Source of the DNA: Marisa cornuarietis
Taxonomy: Eukaryota; Mollusca; Gastropoda; Architaenioglossa; Ampullariidae
Reading direction: 5' to 3'
Length of the DNA: 64,000 nt
Assembly (NCBI GenBank): GCA_004794655.1
Contig: SMMW01000524.1
Coordinates: forward strand, 806,001 to 870,000
Part shown: in pieces, positions 46,489-58,584 of the stretch
Layout of the letters: every line of letters starts with the position of its first letter
Numbering within the stretch: position 1 is the first letter of the stretch
The notes under the pieces: generated by a model
Database searches by the model: none
Seen by the model: the letters and a program-made list of their open reading frames with translations, nothing else
What the model was told of the DNA's origin: nothing
Program-made: the position numbers and the translations under genes

Positions 46489-47448
46489 GGCGGATTTTTT
46501 TTTTTAGTTGTTTTTGTCGCCGTCCTCTGTTGGAGGATAATTAACGTTTTACTTCTATGGGATATCGGAATTTTATTCGATCTAGAAGATTTTACCTACT
46601 TAAGCGATTCGGAAGGAATCCTTCGGGAAAGACATACTTAGAGGTTTTGCAATGCAATGTGGAAAGGTCCTTCTCCTTTAAGCTCTTATTAATCAGTAAA
46701 ACTAAGGACAAAAACACACACGCGGGCACACACACTTACGAACTCTGATAATAATAATAACAATAATCGCCAAGACAGCGCAAACAGTCTGGCATTACTG
46801 TATCAAGACATAAAGAAACAGTATTGCTGACAATAGCAGCCGTTGTGCTCACACGTGAATTTCATGGCCTTAAATACACTCCTGAGAGTTGGACTTTCTT
46901 GCCTTTGTGTTTTTAATAACCAGATAGTTAACAGAAATTAGGTTGTCGGGGCAGTGTGCAATGAACCTTCTAAGCACTGGGCTGTGTTAACGTTTCATTC
47001 ACCTTAACGGCATCAGTAAACATGGATACAAGCAAACTGTCTTGTCCCAGGGCTGTGAATGATAAAAAGAACTCTACACTGTAAGATTTTTTTGCACATT
47101 GATTTTGTTTCTTTTTTGTGAACTCTTTAGGTCGGGAAGTTAATAAGTTGTGCAAGACTTGGAAAGACGTGTTAATGGTCGTCTGCTTTGTTCAACCTGA
47201 ACATTCGGCTCCATAAACACACGGCGCTGGGTGACGAACAAAGTGAGGAATAAGAAAACTTTCAGTATTGAGTAAACACTGGATGCTGCAAAATGTGTCG
47301 TCTGCACCATAGTGTGATCTTAAGCAGGACATAATTTTCAAAACAATCCCAACATACAGTTTACATTCTAATCATCAGCAGACCTACGATAAGAGTTCAG
47401 CACACTGCAGATGTTGTCAGCAACAGTGAATTAAGTTACCTGTATTGT
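46489..47448. repeat. Flank of type-B lectin unit, copy in unit 2
   Basis: Matches 11109-12060. It ends abruptly at an insertion of about 750 bases. No gene seen. Confidence 0.7.
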
Positions 47449-47450
47449 TC

Positions 47451-48204
47451 TGTAGAAAACTTATTTTCTACTTGGGAGTGGGACAGCGTGAGAACCACCA
47501 ACGGTCCACTGGTCAGGTTACCACCGCCACCGCCTGAAGGGATTGTCAAGGCGGGTGGCCGTAAAGCCTGACCAGTGATGCGCGGCCAACAGACGAGTAG
47601 CGGCCGTGGGAAAGTTTAGTGTCGGCCAGTTCCCTGAATCGGTCAGCAGAAACAAAGGGGGGACTGGAGACACACCACGTGGAGGCAGAACATCCGGGCC
47701 TCTGCGTGGGAAATAATACTTACTTTTCTGAACCACGAGCTGGGGGTAGGAGGTCCGTCTCGCCGAGACGTAAATGTGTATGTGTGACAGATATGATGTT
47801 GCTTTGTGCTGCGGAATTGCATTGACTTTGGTGAATTGTGAGAACTGAGGGTGATTATTGGACGAGGTGTATATCCTGGAACGTGGAGTACCTCTGTATC
47901 TACATTTTATGTGAATTGTGAATGTACTATTGGGAACTGTTAGCCGTCGTGAAACCAGTGACTTCAAGAAAGCTAAGTCTGTCATAATCGTTTGATCTAT
48001 CAGTAGAACCGTTGTGGTATTGATGTATGAATTACTTTACATTCTTCTCTTTGTTCTTAATTATATTTTATTATTTTTATATTCAGCTATCTAGTTTTTA
48101 TTGACTTGCGAATGTGTATGTGTGTGTTGTAACGAGGTGCGGCGTGTGAGTGAGAAGTTATCCATTGCGCCATAGGCCACACGAAACGAATTCTTTACAT
48201 GTTC
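47451..48204 (+). mobile_element. Insertion upstream of lectin copy 4, hAT-related
   Basis: Interrupts sequence continuous at 12060/12061 in unit 1; tgttc stands at both edges. It opens with the hairpin gtagaaaacttattttctac. Its part 47515-47680 is similar to the 5' region of the hAT element at 40680-40850 (words gtcaaggcgggtggccgt, gaccagtga, gaatcggtca). No open frame of note. It separates the upstream flank from the TATA box of copy 4. Confidence 0.5.
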
Positions 48205-48250
48205 ATGTCTATTTTTAAGATGATGTAAGGGAGTCTTTTAGACGCCCGTC

Positions 48251-48257
48251 TATAAAA
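48251..48257 (+). promoter_or_regulatory. TATA box candidate, lectin copy 4
   Basis: TATAAAA after gacgcccgtc, as at 12109, about 305 bases before the ATG. DNA from about 45 bases upstream is the inserted element. Confidence 0.45.
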
Positions 48258-49583
48258 TCCTTCATGCATCAGTAGCCGCTCACAGGCCTGAGACTTGTTT
48301 TAAAAAACGAGACTCGGCGTGTGCCGGCTATTTGAAGAAATACATTGCAAGGTGGACTGACAGCGGACTAACTCATTCATAGCATTATGCATAAATAATA
48401 TAACGTAATTTACAGCAATAAGTGTTAATGTCTCTATGGAAATTTATAAGAAGAAGAAGAAGCTGTGTCAATTACTATAACTTTATCTGAAGTCAATGAC
48501 AAACTGGCTACATATTGTGTCCAAAATTGATGTCTCCTTTGTCGACTGGAGAACTAGGAGATGTCTAGGAGCTGTCTGTGCAGCTTCTTGCTGCTGATCA
48601 CGGTCTGTACGTGTGAGGTGGAAGGCACGGAGGCGAGGACATGGAGGAGGTTGTCTGTAGACAGTCGTGTGTACACCATGCAGACGTACTCCAGGCTGGT
48701 CACAGTGTCGTCTCGCATCAGATGTGCCGACCTTTGCTCTCGCACCAGCGCATGTCACGTCTTCTACTTCCGCTCGGACACCGGTCACTGCTTTTTGTCG
48801 CCGACACTAGCAAAGAGCAACTCAACGACGTCAACACCACTGACTCACGTCTACTTTGATGGAGGTTAGTTGTTCTTGTTTTTTTCTACGATCAAGATAA
48901 TGATTGCAAAATCAAGCGAAGAAGAGTAACAGACTGAAGGTCGGATGGATTTAAAGACGTCGGTCGGACGGACAGAGACACATAGTCAGACAGAAGGTAG
49001 ACAAGCATAAGAGGTCTATGTCGAAAATGATATGGGATTAACTATCATAATTTTGTACGTGATTTTTTAAGTGAAAAAGATATAAATTGCTGCCCATATT
49101 ATGTTGGAAAACTCAAAAGTTCAAAAAATATTATATCACTAAAAGAAAAATGTGGTGACAACATTTCTTTATTTTTATGGGATAATCTCAGGAAAAGGAC
49201 AATTTACAATTTAAGGTGTAAACGCGTTTATTGTTTTATGTTTGCCTCTTGCGAAATGAGACAGGCAGAAGACAAAGTAACAGACATGCAGATACAAGGC
49301 ACCTGTCAGCTTAGACTTTAGGGGAATGGTTCTCTCGAAATGAGGTTAAACAGGCCATAACATGATTATGCACAAGACAAAACCAGAAGTCAATGTGTGA
49401 ACCCCTCTGAAGGCAAAGCTATTTTTGTTCTTTTTATCAGTCACCTGCCCGTTAAACAGCAGTTTCCTGGCGGTCGGATTTATATCGTGCATAAAGCCGT
49501 ACACAGCAAAAGTGAAACTCCCTATCGCAAGACAGACTTGTGTCGGCGATGGAGATAATTTGGTGATCATGAAGACAAAAGAC

Positions 49584-52500
49584 CCCCGTGGGACCCCGGG
49601 GTATGCTTGCTTAGCGAGCATTGTAAGAATAGGGTCCCTGCTGTCCAGCCAGGCATGTCGTAAGAGGCGACTAAGGTGTGCACCTCACCTAGAGGTAAAT
49701 TAGGTTGTGATGGGGCTAACAACCCCACCATGTAAAAAAAATACCCGTTACAGAAACCATAACCAGAGTACTCATTACGGATGGCGAAGGTAATGAAACA
49801 CACCAGGTAACTGGACTTATGACGGACGACAGTCAAACCCGAGAGGGAGCTGGCGCCCCGATGGTGGATTTACTTAAGCCAAAGCAGAAGTTGAGGGTGG
49901 GGTGCTGGAACGTCCAGACCTTGTATCAGACTGGCAGGTTGCCCAAACTAGTCAAGGAGTTTGACAAGTACAACTTGGACATCCTGGGAGTCAGCGAGGT
50001 CAGATGGACCGGCACGGGGAAAAGAAGACTAGCATCAGGACATACCATCTTGTTCTCAGGAAGATCAGACGATCAACACTCTGAAGGCGTAGCACTACTC
50101 CTCAATAGGAAAACTGAAAAGACACTGGTGGAATGGAAGCCTTATGGACCCAGGCTTCTGAGAGCAAGATTCCATTCAAAGTACACCAAGCTGACAGTGC
50201 TAGTTTGCTATGCACCAACATAAGACTCCGAGGCAGAAGACAATGATGCTTTTTACGATCAGCTCCAGGCAGCCACGGAGAGCGTCCGAGCGCATGATAT
50301 GTTGCTCATCACCGGAGATCTCAATGCCAAGGTGGGAAGTGACAATACCTGCAGGGAGCATATCATGGGCAAGCATGGAATTGGAACCATCAATGACAAC
50401 GGAGAGAGACTGGCAGACTTTTGTGAAGAAAACAATCTACTGATTGGAGGCACACTCTTCCAACACAAAGACATCCACAAGGCAACGTGGACATCACCAG
50501 ACGGGATCACAAAGAACCAGATAGACCATGTAATCATCAACCGAAGATGGAGGAGCTCACTTCAAGATGTCAGAGCCTACAGAGGAGCAGACGTTGCCAG
50601 TGACCACACTCTTGTGATAGCCGCAGTTTCTCTGAAGCTACGTCGATCGCGAGGAAAACAGGCCTGTCAGCAGAGAGTGGACTCCGGCAGACTGAAGGAC
50701 CCAGCCACCAAACGGGCCTTTGTAGTGGAAGTTAAGAACAGGTTCCAGGCACTAGGGGACCAACAGGAGATGACCTTAGAGGACTTCAATCGAGTCTTAC
50801 AGGAAACAGGAGAGAAAATACTGGGCTTCCACCAAAAAAAGAAAGACGAGTGGATCAGAGAAGAGACATGGAAAAGGATAGAAGAGAGAAAGTCAACCAA
50901 GCAGAAAATCAACAACACCAGATCTGAACGTCTGAAGGAACAGCACAGACAAAGATATACAGAAATAAACAAAGAGGTAAAGAGGATGATTAAAACCGAC
51001 AAAAGGGACTACATAGAGAAACTGGCAGATGAAGCAGAAGAAGCAGCACGAAAAAATGACCTGAAGACACTGTATAAAATCAATAAACAGCTAAGCAACA
51101 GGTTCAAAAACAATGAGGTACCAGTGAAAGACATGAACGGAAATGTTGTCCAGGGAGAGACAGAAAAACTACAGCGCTGGAGGGAACATTTTGAGTCGGT
51201 TCTGAACAGGCCAGACCCCCCTCAGCTTGCAGACATCCAGCCAGCAGATACAGACCTTGACATCTGCACAGACCCGCCAAGCCTGGAACAAGTGACAGCA
51301 GCAATCGAGGCAATGAAAAGCGGCAAAGCACCAGGGGCAGATGGAATAACAGCAGAGATGTTGAAAGCAGATGTGAATATGACAGCTCCCATGTTGACTG
51401 AAATCTTCAGGCAAGTTTGGGAATCACGACAGATCCCCGATGCGTGGAAGACAGGGCTCATCTTCAAGTTACCCAAGAAAGGAGATCTTGGAGACTGCAA
51501 TAACGGGAGAGGTATAACACTTCTTTCCATCACCAGCAAGGTCTTCAGCAAGATTGTTTTGTCAAGACTGACAGCAACCGTTGAGAAAGACCTCCGGCCT
51601 CAGCAAGCAGGATTTCGCCCTGGGCGATCCAGCTCTGAACTCATTTTCACTCTGCGTCAGATTCTGGAGCAGAGCAATGAGTGGAACGCACCGCTGTACA
51701 TCAACTTCATCGACCTGGAGAAGGCTTTTGACAGCATCCACCGCGAGTCCTTATGGAAGATCCTGAGGCATTATGGAGTCCCTGCGAAACGTTTCCAGGT
51801 CGTTGGAATGCTGTACAGCGATTTCAGATCTCAGGTGGTCTGTGACACGGAGCTCACAGCCCCCTTCAACGTCAGCACTGGGGTGAAGCAGGGCTGCATT
51901 CTGTCGCCGTTCCTTTTCATCCTGGCCATGGACTGGATCATGAAGAATTCCACCGACAGTGAGAGGAGAGGGATCAAATGGACCATGACTATGACAGCAA
52001 CAACAATGCTGGAAGACTTGGACTTTGCTGATGGCATTGCCTTGTTGTCACACCGCCACCAAGACATGCAGGAGAAAACAAATGCCTTCTCAGAAACAGC
52101 TGGAAACCTTGGCTTGAAGGTCAGCGCAAAGAAAACAAAAAGTATGAGAGTGAACGCCAGAGTCCAAGAAAACATCAAACTAAATGGAGAAGAAATTGAG
52201 GAAGTTGACAGTTTTACCTATCTTGGGTCCAAGATGTCAAACACCGGGGATGCAGAGGTGGAGATTCGAGCCCGACTGGCGAAAGCCAGCCAGGCCTTTG
52301 CCTCACTCAGGAGCACATGGAAGGCAAAAAACATCAGCCAGAAGACCAAGCTGAGAATCTTCAAGTCGAATGTGATCAGCACCCTCCTTTATGGATCGGA
52401 AACATGGAATATGACCAAAAACATCGGTAACAGGCTTGACGTCTTCCAAAACAGATGCCTCAGGCGCATACTTAACATCTTTTGGCCAAACACCATCACC

Positions 52501-52820
52501 AATGAAGAACTCCACCAAAGAACTGAAACCGAGTCCATCACCACGCAGGTTCAACGAAGGCGTTGGCGATGGATTGGACATGTGCTCCGCCAGCAGACAG
52601 CAGACCTCTCCAGAATCGCCCTACGATGGACTCCAGACGGCCGAAGAAAACGAGGCCGCCCAAGGGAAACCTGGAGAAGAACAGTGGAAAGGGAGATGAA
52701 AGGAAAGGGCTGGACATGGGGTCGCCTGGAGCGGGTTTCAGCCGATCGACATCAGTGGAGGGCTCTGGTTGAGGCCTTATGTGCAAATAGCACGAAGAGG
52801 ATTGATTTGATTGATTGATT
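49584..52820 (+). mobile_element. Full-length RTE-like non-LTR retrotransposon
   Basis: A 3237-base insertion in lectin exon 2, flanked by gaagacaaaagac on both sides (49571-49583 and 52821-52833). The intact site is at 13448-13460 in copy 2. A 5' leader of about 235 bases (with ggcatgtcgtaagaggcgac and ggggctaacaaccccacc) precedes one long frame. The frame stops two bases before the end, which is a ttgattgattga repeat instead of poly(A). Near-absent 3' UTR and a short tandem tail are typical of RTE-type elements. Confidence 0.85.
49819..52818 (+). pseudogene. Endonuclease-reverse transcriptase of the RTE-like element, inactivated
   Basis: One frame of 999 codons. Codons 28-270 are an APE-type endonuclease (GCWNVQTL, DILGVSEVRW, ITGDLNAK, and ASDHTL for the catalytic SDH). 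A coiled, charged linker follows. Reverse transcriptase motifs are LPKKGD, QAGFRPGRSS, DLEKAFDSIH (first catalytic Asp, codon 638), GVKQGCILSPFLF and DFADGIALLSH. The C-terminal part has LLYGSETW and RRWRWIGHVLR. Two lesions are seen: an in-frame TAA at 50221-50223 (codon 135), inside the endonuclease, and FADG where FADD is expected (Gly at codon 739), removing one catalytic Asp. Such proteins are often labelled craniofacial development protein 2-like in invertebrate databases. Confidence 0.85.
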
Positions 52821-53561
52821 GAAGACAAAAGACAAGATGGAATGGCTCATAAGACTGGTTTACAACACCACAGGTAAGTAGCCGCGTTTAAGGAGTTTGG
52901 TGTGTGTCCTGTGACTCCTGTCTATATTTCACAATAGAGAATGCACTAAGGAGTACGTTTTGCTACCTCTCAGAGGTTTTTTTTTTAAACTGTCTGCACA
53001 CCTTGAAGAGTGTTGTGATTGTCCATGTACGTGTCTGTAAAAAAAAGTCAGATTTTAAAAAGTACGTTTATAAAGCGGTTTGTCGATGAACAGCTTATTG
53101 TTATTTTTCCTCACCGCTACCCGACGTAATCCTCGTTATTCCCTCATAATGTAACTCTACGTGTTGCTGGCGTGACTCGTGATCACGTTCACGTACCAAC
53201 TGTGACTTTGTGCAACTGCTTTATCATAGGAAGCACTATGGCAGGTGATTATTAACCTCGTGAAAATCAGCATCACCAGTAATTTATCTTTATATTAATA
53301 AATTTTATGTTGTTTATTTTAAACAAAGGTATAACAGACATATGGCTGAATGCAACTCTCGTCTCGGATAGCCGCTGGGTGTGGTATGACGGAGACACCC
53401 TCGACCTGAAGCATCCATTGTGGCAGCCTACAAAACCACAAGGCGGCGGAAAGTACTGCCTCATCGCCGTTTATGTAGCAACTAATAACAGCTACATGTA
53501 CAGTCACGTGTTTTGTGACATACGAACAAGTGCGTACGTGTGTGAGATTCTTCTGATTTAG

Positions 53562-55204
53562 CAGGTAGCGAGATGTAACAGTAAAGGGCAGTAACCAAGG
53601 TGAGGGACAGGTGCGACGGAGCCACGTGTGCTACCTGGATATGAGTTCGAGACACGTAGCGGTGTCACGTGGAGGGATTTGTTCGGATTAATGATTCTAT
53701 TAAAAACTTTACATAGAGATGTAACGGCCTAGAGATGTAACGGCCTAGATATGTAACGGCCTAGAGATGTGATAGCGCATTTGACAAAATGACGGAATTA
53801 GCCACAAGCCGGTTATCTGGCCTCTTTCTTTCGCCACTCATTTCATTATATTTACCTTCTTTTTTTCTTTTTTAATGAGGTTTCTAAAAAATGTTACATG
53901 TTGTTTTTAAGGAGATTTATTTTCAACGAACAAAATTTTGCCTTTTTAGGAATAGAAACAATTATTACAACAATATAATGGTATCGCCTATAGTTGAACA
54001 CTCATGCTATGTAACTATTTACAAGAATAACTACAAATGTTACAAATAATATTAATAGAATAATGATAAAAATTCTTGTCTTTTTTCTTTACTCGGTGTG
54101 TAAACTGAAAGTTTGTTCCAAAGTTTCACTACTTTATTCGTTTTTAAATTCTTTTGTGGTCTTAGTAGTGAAGATGTATTTTAGATGACTTCCCTCCCCC
54201 CCTTAAACACACTCAGAGGCTTCGCGTTCACAGATACAGACATATGAGCTCACACACGATATACGCGCGATTGTAAAATAAACTAACATAAATTTGATGT
54301 CAACGCTGTATTCTTCTGTGTCTGTGAGTCTGTTATATTGTCCATACCGGGATGTTAACTCTCCGTATGTCTGTCTGTCTTTCTGTTCGCCTCGTGTGTC
54401 GAAGATTCTGTTTCTTACAGGCCCATAAAGAATGACAAAGCCCAGATATTTAATTACACGAATAGAAGTTAGTAAAGGCTTTGAACTTTCAAAGTAAATC
54501 TCGTGGACATAAAAACACTACACCAGAGCTAAATCGTCTTCCTCTTGTGTGTATTCTTAACTCTCACAGCATTGCATTACAAAACAATAACATCAGTAAT
54601 TGTTTAGCATACAAAAAATCACAAAAGCAGTTAAAAAAGGAACAAAATTACTTTTGTTAGGAAAACAAGTCAAGCATTAATTTTGCTGAGTACTAAAAGT
54701 GTTAACTGCGCTTTAAAAAAAAATGCAGGAACAGGAACTGTTGGAGGGGGGATAAAAATTGCTGTTGACTTATTTAAGACGACGACAAGCATTTACCATC
54801 AATACTCTTTAGCAAAAGAAACTATTCAGTCCTTTCAGTTGGCTTACGGCTGCATAGGAAAACAAAAATGCAGATCAAACAGATGACAAGAACAAAGTTA
54901 ATGATTTGCTAAAATGACATTTTTCAGTGCAAGACATTTATGGATGACTTTTATCGGCGTTCACCAAAGGAAAAGAGAGAAAAGGGTATCAGAAAACGGT
55001 TGAAACAAGCACACAAACAGACTTGCTAATACTGTCATTATAACATTGCTTTAAAAGTCATTTAGGTATGGGTTCCTCTTCTGTGCTCCTTCATTTTTAG
55101 TCCAAGAACTGACACAGTCAAAGAATTTGTTCATCAAAAGAATAAATTTTGCTGTTTCCTGGCAATCCTTACAGCCTTGCTGCTGCATGATTTTTCCTAC
55201 TCTG
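53562..55204. repeat. 3' flank of lectin copy 4, duplicated
   Basis: Matches 14294-16109 without the (GAT)n insertion. 16-base tandem units at 53712-53775. No gene. Confidence 0.65.
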
Positions 55205-57056
55205 TCTTATGGGGTCAAGGGAAGATTCATAAATATAATCAAGGATATACTGTATACAAAAAGGCAAAATCCTGTGTTAAGATTAATCGAAACCAGTCAG
55301 AGTTTTTTAAAAGTAGTCGCAGTGTCAGGCAATGGGAGAACCTATCTCCTTTATTGTTTGCATTTTATTTCAATGACCTGAAAAGACATCTTTTAGCAGA
55401 CTCTGTAAGGGGTCTCTCAGAATTAGCCAAACTGACACCAAATAACCTTACTCCTCAAGAAACTGATGTGCTCCTCAAATTATTCATATTAATGTATGCA
55501 GATGATACTGTCATTTTATCTGAAACACCAGAAAACCTACAGAATGCCTTAGACAGCATGAAAAATTATTGTGACAAGTGGAACCTGACAATTAACCCAG
55601 ACAAAACAAAAATAGTTATATTTTCTAGAGGTAAAATAAGAAAGAAACCAACATTTTTATATAATGGTGAGAAACTTGAAATAGTAGATTACTTTTTCTA
55701 TCTTGGCCTGAAACTAAATTATAATGACAAATTTCTAAAAGCACAAAAAGATCTATATGACAGAGCATCATGAGCCATGTTTGCTCCTCTAAAACAATGT
55801 AAACAGTCACAACTTCCACTAGATCTACAACTCGACATGTTTGACAGTATTGTCCTTCCAGTACTTACTTACAACTATGAAATATGGGCACCAGGAATTA
55901 GTGATATTTGTGTTAAACACCGTCTAAGATTTTACAAAATGATCCTCAAAATAAGAAAGTGAACCCCATCTTGTATAGTACTTGGAGAGTGTGGATGCTT
56001 CCCTGTTAGTCTTCTTATTAAAAGTAGGATGCTCAGCTTTCAGTTCAAATTGATAAGTACAAATAATAGTAAAAAAAACTATCAAGCATTGTATATAAAA
56101 TGCTCTTAAACTTACACAAAACAACTATCCTTAAATCTAGCTGTATCAGTACTGTCCAGACAACACTGCAAGACCTAGGTCTAAGTGGAATATGGAAAAA
56201 CCAGAAAAGCATAAATATATCAGGTGATTGGTTTAAGAAGAAAGTAGATAGGTCCCTTCAGGACCAGTATATTCAGAATTGGATAGGAGAGCTAGACTCC
56301 AAACAAATCTTTTTTAAATTATGGAATGTTTAAAAGTAGCTTTTTACTAGAACCCTACTTAAAAATCCTTCCCCCAATGATTATCTCCCTTTAATAAAAT
56401 TTAGGTCATTGACTAACCATTTCCCAGTAAACATTTGTATGCGAACAGATATCCCTAGAAATGAAAGGCTCTGTAAGCTCGGTAGCACTAAGGTCATAGG
56501 GGATGAATTCCATTATTTATTTAATTTTAGTTTTAACAAATTTCACAATCAACATAAAAATTACTTACCAATTTACTATATTCGCAACCCAAATGCTTAA
56601 AAATTCCAGTCTTTATTAGTTTTAAAAAATAAAAAGATCCTCAGCAGATTAGCTCGATTCGTAAAGACATTGCTAAGGAGGTGAACTACATAAATTGATA
56701 AAAAGTGTGTGTGTGTGTGTGATATTGTATATTGGGATGGATTGGTGTGCACTAATTGTTTATGTGTTCATGTGCTTTAATTTACTTGGCTACATATCTA
56801 GGTATACATGGAGAGGTTGGAAGAAGGAAAGAATGAGTGGATGATACAAAGAATTTGGTTTTTTTCTGTTACTGTTTTTTTCTAGTTTGTTTTTTGTTCA
56901 TTTTTACATTAGCTGTCATATACCAACCAGTGAGTGTATGTGAATGAGAGATACTATACATAATGATAGGAATGTGTGTGAATATGTATGGATATATTTC
57001 TAATTTCTCAATACCTAAGAAGGTGACAGAAAAAAGAATCTTGATCTTGATCTTAG
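55205..57056 (+). mobile_element. 5'-truncated LINE (CR1/Jockey-like), unit 2
   Basis: Twin of 16110-17977. A continuous frame of 198 codons ends at a tga at 55771-55773 and includes RQWENLSPLLFAFYFNDL and MYADDTVILSE, continuing to LKLNYNDKFLKAQKDLYDRAS. It avoids the shift that unit 1 has near 16505. RQGDN has become RQWEN. The tail is ttgatcttgatctt. Stops shared with unit 1 at the DRAS and KIRK ends show decay before the duplication. Confidence 0.7.
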
Positions 57057-57099
57057 TCACTCAGGACTTGAACAGAAAGCTTGACATTTATCACTGATG

Positions 57100-57912
57100 C
57101 TAAGGTCAGGTGCACAAGCTGGTGTGTTAGCTTGGTCTATTGAAGTTGTTTTCTGCGCCCTCTGTTATATACATCAACCACATGCTGCCACAACGTTTCT
57201 CACTTAGCCAGAGGTACCTTGTGCTCTTTCCAGAGCATGAATTACTCAAGTTATTGCTTAATGTCTTCATCAAGTGTGGTGGATATGAAAGGAAGAACAC
57301 TTGCCTGTCTCGTGCAAATAAATTAATGGTTTTGTATGTGTCGCTGCCAATCCCATGCATGTCATAGAGTCGCTGGTTGGGTGTTGCCTTGTCACTGGTT
57401 AAACCTTCAGATACCCTATAAGTTGCATACTCTTTCAAGCAGGCATAGCTCTCCAGAACAATGGATACATTGCATCTGCAGTAGCAGTATGCGTGCCAAA
57501 GAAACCCAGGTTTGTGCTGAGTGATGTGTTCACTCCCACCACATAAAAGATCAGGGCATGACTTGCTAACTCAGCCATGCCATTTGATCCAATAATAAAC
57601 CCAGTCAAAGTTCAGGTCTGATTTGATGGCCATTTCATCATGAAGCAAAACCACACAATGCTGGTTGTCCTTAAAGTCTTTACTGGCCTGCATGATGCTA
57701 TGTCAGATATTTCTACTGAAGCCTGGTGATAGTTGAAACAAGTTTGTGTAATCCTGCAGGGTTGATTCTCCTGACAACTGGAGGATGCCAGTGTTCACAG
57801 TCTCATTTGGTGCTGAACAACCATACACATGAACTGTGGTCACAAAGTCTGCCTTTATGGTCCCTTTGAACAAAAAGAAGTGTGGGCATAATAAGTCTAT
57901 AAGAGATGGGTC
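57100..57912 (-). pseudogene. P-element-like transposase fragment, unit 2
   Basis: Twin of 18030-18840. The longest open part (57438-57127) reads SDKATPNQRLYDMHGIGSDT and then NLFARDRQVFFLSYPPHLMK, in the style of the GTP-binding insertion region of THAP9-type transposases. Stops interrupt the upstream RNase-H-like part (VVLLHDEMAIKSDL). Confidence 0.6.
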
Positions 57913-57926
57913 AATAGACCATGCCG

Positions 57927-58584
57927 ATGGAAGACATTTTTGTGTTTACTTACGAGATTTTTAATTTGACTGCTTCTGGTGAAATTACTCTTGAGTACGG
58001 TTTTTCAAGTGGTACTGTGTCTGCCTAAAAAAACTATATGTAATGGAAATTTTGGTTGATTATTTGGAGTTCAATTCTAAGATGATAGATGGGGAAGAAA
58101 AAGTGGTAGGGATAGATGAAAGGAAGTTTGGAAAAAGAAAGTTGAATAGAAGACGTTGGGTGTAAGGTCACTGGGTGTTAGTGTGTGTAGAAAGAGTTGG
58201 AAAAAGTGTTTTTATTTTTCTGTTTATGATAGAACAGCAGAAACTTTGACTAGAGTAATTAAAGAGTGGGTCAGACCGGGGAGTATTTTGCAAACAGACT
58301 GCTGAAAGGTGTACGACAGACTTGAGGAACATGGATGATGGATACACTCACTTGACTGAATCATAAGTTAAATTTTGTGGATCCATAGACATAAGTCTAC
58401 ACCAACACAATTGAAGGAACGTGGCGCCATGTTCAACGATTTGTTCCTGGATGTTCAACACAGGGGGATTTTCAACATGTGCTGGCTGACTTTTTATTTG
58501 ACAGATCGACTTACTAAATTATCGAGGGAAGAAAAATTTTGTAATTTTGTGCAATTTTGGAAATTATTTCGCGAAAACTTCTGA
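57927..58584 (+). pseudogene. Merlin-like transposase, unit 2
   Basis: Twin of 18854-19521, with IDERKFGKRK, a TDC motif and TNTIEG recognisable but with more damage, including a duplicated atggatg near 58331 and several stops. The C-terminal part (58375-58584) is open. Confidence 0.7.

Larger units (their letters stand above)
48561..53561 (+). pseudogene. Type-B PAN plus C-type lectin gene copy 4, split by an RTE-like element
   Basis: Exon 1 (48561-48864) is open. Exon 2 starts at 49441 and is broken after 49583 by a 3.2-kb insertion, resuming at 52834 and ending at 52876. Exon 3 is 53329-53561. Reading on from exon 2 enters the element and meets a stop at 49701-49703, so the lectin domain is cut within its first half. 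Other lesions fit loss of function: the leader splice site is gtcgactg instead of gtcgacag, a 12-base deletion removes TGACGTCA before the ATG, and DVFC has become HVFC in exon 3. The insertion is the main damage; the rest could have followed. Confidence 0.85.

Noticed and set aside
47518..47985. 155-codon minus frame upstream of lectin copy 4
   Set aside because: Lies wholly in the inserted hAT-related element; no transposase or other domain can be recognised.
50667..51002. Minus-strand frames inside the RTE-like element
   Set aside because: Shadows of the endonuclease-reverse transcriptase frame.
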